6,821 nt of DNA from Candidatus Saccharimonadia bacterium (GTDB lineage Bacteria > Patescibacteriota > Saccharimonadia > Saccharimonadales > 2-12-FULL-41-12), in contig JALQXV010000079.1 in NCBI GenBank assembly GCA_023263015.1, forward strand, positions 1 through 6,821. The letters are read 5' to 3'. Below are positions 1 through 4,695 of this stretch, one piece after another (within the stretch, counting starts at the first letter, position 1; each line of letters opens with the position of its first letter). The position numbers were made by a program, and so were the translations under genes. The notes below the pieces were generated by a model. That model saw only the letters and a program-made list of their open reading frames with translations, did no database searches and was not told where the DNA came from.

Positions 1-1
1 G

Positions 2-463
2 AACGGTAGCTGCAAACAAGTCAGTTTGAATAAATTTTGGTTCGGCGGTCACTACGCTAACAATGTCTTCGCTGTATCGAGATGGTGCAATGACAGTGAT
101 TTCTCGGAAACTTTGCGTCAGTGCCGTAAACTCTTGTGTATCTTTTTGAAGCAAGGCTGACAGCGCTTCTAGTTCGGTACTACTAATTTCGGACTTGGCG
201 AACGTAATATCCCATAACGGCGCTTGCAAAGTAAGGTCATGGATCTTAAAAGGGGGTACTAGCGATTCTTGAGTTTCTTTTTCAATTCGTGACAAAGAGA
301 CGGCCATAGTCGCAACATCTACTTTTTCACCCCGCGCGGCTTCGACTTGCGGCCGTACATGTCGCGCGTAAGCGCGCAGATTTAAATAGCCTCGTTGCAT
401 TGCTTCACGGGCGATTAAGTCGTTTTCGAGCTCCGTTCGGAGCAAATCTGTCACTGTTTTCAT
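2..463 (-). CDS. Possible ACT-domain regulatory protein, 3' end outside window
   Basis: This reading frame is open on the minus strand from ATG 463-461 to the window edge: 154 codons, C-terminus missing. The N-terminal third contains AREAMQRGYLNLRAYARHVR (residues 18-37), followed by a helix ending VATMAVSLSRI. This resembles a small helical N-terminal module of archaeal and bacterial proteins that precedes an ACT-like domain. Residues 121-137 (EITVIAPSRYSEDIVSV) and the last visible stretch FIQTDLFAATV fit the strand-helix-strand rhythm of an ACT fold. I recognise the pattern from memory of such families and cannot verify it. The gene diverges from an aspartate kinase that lacks ACT domains, so a regulatory role towards that kinase or its transcription is a reasonable inference. 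There is no Shine-Dalgarno sequence before the ATG. An open frame of this length with a good promoter makes the gene itself secure; the function is tentative. Confidence 0.72.
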   Translation of the reverse strand, partial: MKTVTDLLRTELENDLIAREAMQRGYLNLRAYARHVRPQVEAARGEKVDVATMAVSLSRIEKETQESLVPPFKIHDLTLQAPLWDITFAKSEISSTELEALSALLQKDTQEFTALTQSFREITVIAPSRYSEDIVSVVTAEPKFIQTDLFAATV

Positions 464-490
464 AATGTTACATATATAACAATTTATATT

Positions 491-505
491 TAATTGTAAC
501 AATTA
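491..505. promoter_or_regulatory. Operator-like perfect palindrome TAATTGTAACAATTA
   Basis: This is a perfect inverted repeat with 7-bp arms and one central base, in the divergent spacer between the 2-463 gene and the aspartate kinase. It covers the minus-strand -10 and lies just upstream of a possible plus-strand -10, so a bound dimer could block or coordinate both promoters. Part of its sequence (TNTAACAATT) recurs at 475-484, exactly 20 bp away. The spacer is very AT-rich, which raises the chance of accidental palindromes. Confidence 0.35.
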
Positions 506-521
506 TAGATAAAATAGTCAA
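493..521 (-). promoter_or_regulatory. Sigma70-type promoter with extended -10, minus strand
   Basis: Read on the minus strand, TTGACT (521-516) is followed after 17 nt by TACAAT (498-493), preceded by TG one base upstream (TGTTACAAT). A near-consensus -35, ideal spacing, an extended -10 and a 5/6 -10 make this the best sigma70-like promoter in the window. Transcription would start near 486, leaving about 23 nt before the ATG at 463 with no Shine-Dalgarno sequence. A second, weaker copy (TGTTATATA, 481-473) lies 20 bp further downstream, so initiation could also occur close to the start codon. Confidence 0.6.
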
Positions 522-543
522 CAAAAACCCCAGTAAGTTAGGA
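510..543 (+). promoter_or_regulatory. Weak -10 candidate and Shine-Dalgarno for the kinase operon
   Basis: TAAAAT (510-515) differs from the -10 consensus at one position, but no convincing -35 lies 16-18 nt upstream. AGGA at 540-543 sits 10 nt before the ATG at 554 and is the likely ribosome binding site. The promoter assignment is weak; the AGGA supports the chosen start. Confidence 0.3.
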
Positions 544-553
544 TGGTTGAGTT

Positions 554-1378
554 ATGAACGAACAATATATAGAAGTAGCTAAATTTGGCGGCACATCAGT
601 TTGTCACCCAGATATTGTTACAGCTCAAATCGAAACAATAGACCCAAATATCGTGGTTGTGTCTGCCCCTGGCAAAAATCCTGCTGACGGTATGCATACC
701 AAGGTAACCGATATGTTGATGCCGTACGAAGAATTTATTGACCGCAATGCAATTCGACAAAGATTCCAAGCAATCGGTGCGCCACAAGCAGTAACCGATG
801 GCATTTGGCCTAATCTACGAGAATGGGGCATGCGAGGCTTCCCACGCCAAGCCCTTGGCGAGTACTGGAGCGCTCAAACTTACGCTCACCATACCGATCG
901 TACATTTGTCGACGCTGCTCAAATTATTAGATTCAATCCAGACGGCAGTTTTAACGCACGCGTAACCGACCAACTTATTCAGGCGCAACTTGACCCAGAT
1001 GAGCGATACGTTGTACCAGGCTTCTATGGCTCTGACGAAACTGGTCGGATCCATGTCTTTCCGCGTGGTGGCTCAGATATAACCGGTGCAATTATTGCCC
1101 GTGCTCTTGGCACGATCGGCACATACTACAACTGCTCTGATGTCGACGGCTTTATGACGGATAATCCACGCATAAACCCAGACGCCGAATTAATCGAAGC
1201 CATGACCTACGAGCGCGCCCTACGATTTGCGGATCAAGGCTGCGAGTTGTTGCACCCCGAAGTTTGTCGCATTTTAGGGGACACGGCTATTCGAACTATT
1301 ATGTGTAACACATTTGGAGCGCTTGGAAATCGCGGCACGGTTGTTAGCCGATCGCTTGAAACGGTTGAAGTAGTGTAG
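554..1378 (+). CDS. Aspartate kinase, catalytic domain only (no ACT domains)
   Basis: Aspartokinase (lysC/ask type) makes beta-aspartyl phosphate from aspartate and ATP in the cytoplasm, the first step towards lysine, threonine and methionine. Amino-acid-kinase motifs appear in order: KFGGTSV at 10-16, VVVSAPGK at 34-41, LGEYWSAQ at 101-108, FVDAAQII at 118-125, PGFYGSDETGRIHVFPRGGSD at roughly 155-175 with the conserved GGSD at 172-175, SDVDGFMTDNPRINPDA at 195-211, the TYERALRFADQGCELLHP helix at 218-235 and CNTFGALGNRGTVVS at 251-265. At 274 residues the protein ends just after the kinase domain. Usual aspartokinases are about 400-460 residues because two C-terminal ACT domains give feedback control. 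No frameshift explains the shortening: the stop is followed 9 nt later by the lysA start. AGGA lies 10 nt before the ATG. It forms an operon with lysA, and a divergent gene may provide an ACT module in trans. Confidence 0.93.
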   Translation: MNEQYIEVAKFGGTSVCHPDIVTAQIETIDPNIVVVSAPGKNPADGMHTKVTDMLMPYEEFIDRNAIRQRFQAIGAPQAVTDGIWPNLREWGMRGFPRQALGEYWSAQTYAHHTDRTFVDAAQIIRFNPDGSFNARVTDQLIQAQLDPDERYVVPGFYGSDETGRIHVFPRGGSDITGAIIARALGTIGTYYNCSDVDGFMTDNPRINPDAELIEAMTYERALRFADQGCELLHPEVCRILGDTAIRTIMCNTFGALGNRGTVVSRSLETVEVV

Positions 1379-1387
1379 GATACCAGT

Positions 1388-2524
1388 ATGGATTTTAGAT
1401 CACTCGCCAGCCAACATGGTACGCCACTTTTTGTTTACGATTCAAATACGCTACGCACTTCAGCTCAAGTCATGCTCGATTTGCAGCTACCGTACGGTTT
1501 AACAGTTCGATACGCTGCAAAGGCTAATCCGCATCCGCAGATTATTCAACTCTTTAATGAAATGGGCTTACATTTTGACGCCAGTTCAACCTACGAAGCG
1601 CAGTTATTGCTCAATCAGGGAATAGCGGGCCGCAAAATTAGTTTATCCGCTCAAACTATTGATGGCCCGCTCGAAGCAGTGTTGCAAGCAGGCGTTTTGC
1701 CGATAGCAACATCTTTACGCCAAATTGAATTACTTAAACAAGCTGGCGCTACCGAATTCGCTGTCCGTGTAAATCCAGGCATCGGATCGGGGCACAATAA
1801 CCGTACCAGCGTTGGTGGCCCGGCAAGTAGTTTTGGTATATGGCATGAATATATTGAACAGGCTTTGCAAACAGCTGGCACAGCAAAGATCACTCGCTTG
1901 CATACACATATTGGAAGCGGGGCAGACCCAGCAATTTGGCGGCAGGCCATTCAACGTAGCTTGGCAGTCGCCCAGCAATTACCAGATGTAACTACTTTGG
2001 ATATTGGTGGTGGTTACAAAGTGGCTCGAATGGGCAACGAAGTAACAACAGACATGAACCAAGTTGCACAGGTATTTAACGAAGAGTTAATGAACTTTGC
2101 TGAGGTAACTGGTCGGCAGCTTCATCTTGAAATAGAGCCAGGTACATACTTGGTTGCAAACGCCGGTACATTGTTAACGAATATCGAAGATATCGTGGAT
2201 ACCGGCACCGAAGGTTATACCTTTTTGCGGCTAAACACCGGCATGAACGACATCTTACGTCCAAGTATTTACGGCGCTCAACACCCGATTACTATACTTA
2301 ATGAGGCTACGGCAACACGAGATTATGTTTTGGTTGGGCATAACTGCGAAAGTGGCGATATTCTTACCCCAGCCGCTGGCGACCCAGAAGGAATTTTGCC
2401 CCGTACACTTAATGTGGCGTCGGTTGGAGACGTCGTAGCAATTGGTGGGGCGGGCGCGTATTGTGCGAGCATGTCAGCTCACGGCTACAACGCATTTCCT
2501 AACGCTAAAGAAGTTTATCTTTAG
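1388..2524 (+). CDS. lysA: Diaminopimelate decarboxylase-like PLP enzyme (LysA family)
   Basis: This is a fold-type III PLP decarboxylase, expected to convert meso-diaminopimelate to lysine plus CO2 in the cytoplasm. Visible features in order: RYAAKANPHP (41-50) with the PLP Schiff-base lysine K45; FDASSTYE (63-70); HTHIGSG (172-178) with the histidine that stacks on PLP; the phosphate-binding DIGGGY (205-210); EIEPGTYLV (248-256); NCESGD (319-324) with the active-site cysteine C320 contributed across the dimer; and GAYCASM near the C-terminus with Y358. The 378-residue length is slightly below the usual 400-430. AGGA (1377-1380) overlaps the kinase stop 7 nt before the ATG, so the two genes are one operon. 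No dap genes are in the window, so the substrate could be imported or cell-wall-derived DAP or a related diamino acid. An ornithine/arginine-type substrate is less likely but not excluded. Confidence 0.9.
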   Translation: MDFRSLASQHGTPLFVYDSNTLRTSAQVMLDLQLPYGLTVRYAAKANPHPQIIQLFNEMGLHFDASSTYEAQLLLNQGIAGRKISLSAQTIDGPLEAVLQAGVLPIATSLRQIELLKQAGATEFAVRVNPGIGSGHNNRTSVGGPASSFGIWHEYIEQALQTAGTAKITRLHTHIGSGADPAIWRQAIQRSLAVAQQLPDVTTLDIGGGYKVARMGNEVTTDMNQVAQVFNEELMNFAEVTGRQLHLEIEPGTYLVANAGTLLTNIEDIVDTGTEGYTFLRLNTGMNDILRPSIYGAQHPITILNEATATRDYVLVGHNCESGDILTPAAGDPEGILPRTLNVASVGDVVAIGGAGAYCASMSAHGYNAFPNAKEVYL

Positions 2525-2835
2525 GCGGCGATTTTAGTATCGTTTAATGACTCCATAGGGAAGTCGAATGTTTCTTCGTCGTACAAGTGCTGGTCAGTCA
2601 TGCTGTCTAGGGCAGCAATTTCTTTAGCTGCAGCATCAAGTTCGCCAGTAGCATCAAATTCGGTTCCAGCAACAAGACGAACGATGTCAGCGCCAACTTC
2701 GGCTTGGCGTTGTACTTCAGGAGACTGGGAGGCAAGTGACTCAGCGCCACCAAGTATAACTTCTAATTTTGGTGCAGAAGCGGCTCGGTTGACAGGCTCG
2801 AATTCGTATCCGCGCTGTTCAATAGTTTGAGTCAT
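2521..2835 (-). CDS. Small acidic protein of unknown function
   Basis: I do not recognise this 104-residue protein. It is clearly acidic (about 20 Asp/Glu against 7 Lys/Arg), has no transmembrane segment, signal peptide or cysteine, and is mostly Ala/Glu-rich, so it is probably a soluble helical protein. The C-terminal part (DSMTDQHLYDEETFDFPMES, 77-96) is especially acidic and could be disordered or bind a partner. The gene is preferred over the overlapping plus-strand frame at 2600-2830 because it has a promoter-like TTGACA-N17-TAATGT upstream and because its stop fits neatly against the lysA stop (shared TTAG, 2521-2524). A weak AGG (2849-2847) lies about 11 nt upstream of the ATG. It diverges from the AIM24-family gene across a 161-bp spacer. 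Confidence 0.72.
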   Translation of the reverse strand: MTQTIEQRGYEFEPVNRAASAPKLEVILGGAESLASQSPEVQRQAEVGADIVRLVAGTEFDATGELDAAAKEIAALDSMTDQHLYDEETFDFPMESLNDTKIAA

Positions 2836-2879
2836 TTTTATATTTGCCTAACTTTTTTATTTTTGTTGATTGTTAATAT

Positions 2880-2908
2880 ACATTAGCAAAAAAATGCATT
2901 TTTGTCAA
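2880..2908 (-). promoter_or_regulatory. Promoter candidate for the small acidic gene
   Basis: On the minus strand, a consensus -35 TTGACA (2908-2903) is followed after 17 nt by TAATGT (2885-2880), a weak -10 that keeps the first two bases and the last. Transcription would begin near 2873, giving a leader of about 38 nt. The perfect 14-bp palindrome AAAAATGCATTTTT (2890-2903) lies in the -35/-10 spacer, a typical operator position, although A/T tracts can form such palindromes by chance. Confidence 0.42.
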
Positions 2909-2940
2909 TATGGTTACGTTTATATGTAAAATTATACAAC

Positions 2941-2966
2941 AGCGATTGTGGTAATCGTTATATACT
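2941..2966 (+). promoter_or_regulatory. Inverted repeat plus -10 upstream of the AIM24 gene
   Basis: CGATT (2943-2947) and AATCG (2953-2957) form a perfect 5-bp inverted repeat around a GTGGT loop. A flanking G-T wobble and an A-T pair would extend the stem to 2941-2959. TATACT (2961-2966), 5/6 to the -10 consensus, follows directly. No good -35 lies 17 nt upstream, so the repeat may be an activator or repressor site. The assignment rests on position and symmetry only. Confidence 0.33.
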
Positions 2967-2981
2967 AAGGTGTATTAATAC

Positions 2982-2986
2982 GGAGG
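2982..2986 (+). promoter_or_regulatory. Strong Shine-Dalgarno GGAGG
   Basis: GGAGG lies 10 nt before ATG 2997. It is the best ribosome binding site in the window and fixes the start of the AIM24-family gene. It also shows that this organism uses Shine-Dalgarno initiation for some genes, in contrast to the genes at 3725 and 6749. Confidence 0.7.
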
Positions 2987-2996
2987 CCAGATCGAT

Positions 2997-3677
2997 ATGC
3001 AAAGTACCTTATTTCAACACACCGAAAATACAGCTCAGGAGCACGAGTCGTTCGTGCTACAAAATCCTCATATGTTGTTAGTTAACTTGAACGGCGAAAT
3101 ATATGCCAAACAGGGCTCGATGGCAGCGTACCAAGGCAATGTAGACTTCCAGTTTCACGGCGGCGGCATGGGTCGTATGTTTAAAAAGATGATTTCTGGC
3201 GAAGATCTGGCGCTTATGAAGTGCGTTGGGCAGGGTGATGTTTTTATTGCCGATAATGGCGCTGAAGTACACATTATAGACATGCAAAATGATCAACTAA
3301 CTGTTAGTAGCACTAACTTGTTGGCTTTTGAATCAAGTTTGACATGGGATATTAATCGTATAAAAAGCGGTGTAATGGGCTTTGTGGCTGGGGGTCTATT
3401 TAACGCCACGCTCAGCGGAACTGGCAAAGCAGCTATTACAAGCTGGGGCCAGCCAGTTGTGCTTCAAATTGATCAACCTACTGCGGTAGATGTTGGCTGT
3501 ATCATCGCGTGGTCGACTAGTCTTAAGGTTGACATTAAGACTACCTTTAAAGCCGGTTCGTTAATTGGGCGAGGCAGCGGTGAAGCCTTGCAAATGCTGT
3601 TTAGCGGACAAGGTTTTGTGGTCGTGCAGCCAGGCGAAGGTCCTGCCGCAATGATAATGGCAAACACGGGGAGCTAG
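2997..3677 (+). CDS. AIM24 family protein (DUF124/TIGR00266)
   Basis: The 226-residue length and beta-rich, glycine-rich pattern match the AIM24/DUF124 family, a widespread bacterial and archaeal group distantly related to yeast mitochondrial AIM24, with no agreed biochemical function. Diagnostic stretches are LLVNLNGEIYAKQGSMAAYQ (27-46), FHGGGMGRMFKKMISGEDL (53-71, where family members usually have GG..r..ks.l.GE), GGLFNATLSGTGKAAITSWG (132-151) and the near-invariant tail GRGSGEALQMLFSGQGFVVV followed by QPGE (191-214). There is no signal peptide or transmembrane helix, so it is probably cytoplasmic. GGAGG lies 10 nt upstream of the ATG. The following gene starts 47 nt after the stop with its own promoter, so this gene may be monocistronic. 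No terminator hairpin is visible after the stop. Confidence 0.92.
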   Translation: MQSTLFQHTENTAQEHESFVLQNPHMLLVNLNGEIYAKQGSMAAYQGNVDFQFHGGGMGRMFKKMISGEDLALMKCVGQGDVFIADNGAEVHIIDMQNDQLTVSSTNLLAFESSLTWDINRIKSGVMGFVAGGLFNATLSGTGKAAITSWGQPVVLQIDQPTAVDVGCIIAWSTSLKVDIKTTFKAGSLIGRGSGEALQMLFSGQGFVVVQPGEGPAAMIMANTGS

Positions 3678-3708
3678 CCTAACAGAGTAGTATCTGGGGT
3701 GCTCAATA

Positions 3709-3717
3709 TGCTATAGT
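3709..3717 (+). promoter_or_regulatory. Extended -10 promoter giving a probable leaderless mRNA
   Basis: TGCTATAGT contains the extended -10 dinucleotide TG and a 5/6 -10 hexamer TATAGT (3712-3717). No recognisable -35 is present, as is common for extended -10 promoters. The hexamer ends 7 nt before the ATG at 3725, so the usual initiation distance places the first transcribed base at or within a base or two of the A of the start codon. No Shine-Dalgarno sequence exists. A leaderless transcript is therefore predicted. Confidence 0.55.
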
Positions 3718-3724
3718 GTGACTC

Positions 3725-4693
3725 ATGGCAAATACTACCAAATCTACTCGAACAACAAAAACAACCAAAGCCAAAAAAGCGGTAGCTAAAAAGGCTCCTG
3801 CTAAAGCAGTAAAAGCAGCTAAGACTACTAAAACGGCCGCTTCTAAAAAGGTAACTGAAACCAAAAAAGCACCAGCGGCAGCTAAAGCAGTCGTGTCTAA
3901 AGAATCAGCCAAAAAAGCGCCAGTAGCACTTGGACCACTCGATCGTTTGCGCAGTGTGCACATCGCTTTTGGTACTGCTACTCTGATCTTCGCAGCAATC
4001 GTAGCATGGGCAGTTTCAATCCCGTCAGTTGGTGCTCGGCTTGGTTTTGTTACTAAGGATGAATTCGCTAGCAAGACTGATACAGTTCTAAATCCAACTC
4101 ACGAAATCCTGTTCAACATTCGTCCAGAATTTGTGCTAATTGCAGCACTTGTTGTGTCAGGACTTGCTTCAATCCTTTTTGCATCTCGCTTACGAGCTCG
4201 CTACGAAGCAGGCATCAAAAACGAAGTATCAAGTCTAAGGTGGCTTGCACTTGGTCTTTCAGGTGGCCTGACCATTGAATTCGTTGGCTTGCTGACCGGT
4301 GTTTACGATGTGCTCGTATTAAAAGCAACATTTGCGCTTCTATTAGTGACTACATTACTTGGCGTGATTGCAGAACGTGATAATAAGAACCCAGAAAAAC
4401 TAAAGTTAGCCTATGGCTTAGGCTTGTTCACGGGTACTATTGCATGGTTGCCGATCATTGGTTCACTAATTGGAACTGCTCTTTACGGCTCACAAGCTCT
4501 TGAAGCATATGTTTACGGTGTAGCCGGTGTAACATTGCTTGGCTTCATTGGTTTTGCGTTCAATCAGTACCGTCACCTAGCTGGCAAAACACAAAGTGTT
4601 TACGCAGATGTCGAAGCACGATACTTGCGAATCGACTTTGTAACTAAGTTTGCCGTTGTCCTTATTCTTGTTTTGACCTTTGTCACTAAATAA
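3725..4693 (+). CDS. Heliorhodopsin-like seven-helix membrane protein with Lys/Ala-rich N-terminal tail
   Basis: Residues 1-68 are low-complexity Lys/Ala/Thr/Pro (19 Lys, 2 acidic), like histone H1 tails. Seven hydrophobic segments follow: about 77-98, 134-154, 171-191, 195-216, 228-251, 260-281 and 299-320. The layout resembles heliorhodopsins: RYEAGIKNEVSSLRW entering helix 3 followed by a Gly/Ser-rich run, TIAWLPIIG in helix 5, GFAFNQYRHLAGK at the end of helix 6, and YLRIDFVTKFAVVL in helix 7, where K308 sits at the expected retinal Schiff-base position. In typical heliorhodopsins RW is followed by x-E-Y with a counterion Glu; here it is RWLALG, so the position is A175. The nearest acid in helix 3 is E185. 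Family membership is recognised by motif pattern only, and pigment formation is uncertain. There is no Met after residue 1 and no Cys. Apparently leaderless; first gene of a unit with two RNA methyltransferases. Confidence 0.72.
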   Translation: MANTTKSTRTTKTTKAKKAVAKKAPAKAVKAAKTTKTAASKKVTETKKAPAAAKAVVSKESAKKAPVALGPLDRLRSVHIAFGTATLIFAAIVAWAVSIPSVGARLGFVTKDEFASKTDTVLNPTHEILFNIRPEFVLIAALVVSGLASILFASRLRARYEAGIKNEVSSLRWLALGLSGGLTIEFVGLLTGVYDVLVLKATFALLLVTTLLGVIAERDNKNPEKLKLAYGLGLFTGTIAWLPIIGSLIGTALYGSQALEAYVYGVAGVTLLGFIGFAFNQYRHLAGKTQSVYADVEARYLRIDFVTKFAVVLILVLTFVTK

Positions 4694-4695
4694 AT

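Noticed and set aside
543..557. Four-codon ATG...TGA frame overlapping the kinase start by ATGA, like a leader peptide
   Set aside because: AGGA overlaps its own ATG, so it has no ribosome site, and it contains no regulatory amino-acid run. Best explained by chance.
1388..2524. Carboxynorspermidine decarboxylase instead of LysA, fed by the aspartate kinase through aspartate semialdehyde
   Set aside because: The NCESGD motif and the full order of LysA motifs favour diaminopimelate decarboxylase, and no carboxynorspermidine dehydrogenase gene is present in the window.
2600..2830. Plus-strand 76-codon open frame rich in Ser/Ala
   Set aside because: It lies antisense to the 2521-2835 gene, has no promoter or Shine-Dalgarno sequence at its start, and its composition is the mirror of the Ala/Glu-rich minus-strand gene. 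It is treated as a shadow.
3678..3724. Possible terminator between the AIM24 gene and the 7-TM gene
   Set aside because: No inverted repeat with a meaningful stem or T-run is visible in these 47 bases.
3703..4074. Minus-strand 123-codon open frame opposite the start of the 7-TM gene
   Set aside because: It arises because the AAR/GCN/ACN codons of the Lys/Ala/Thr-rich tail leave few stops on the complement. It gives a low-complexity Ala/Val/Phe-rich product with no initiation signals.
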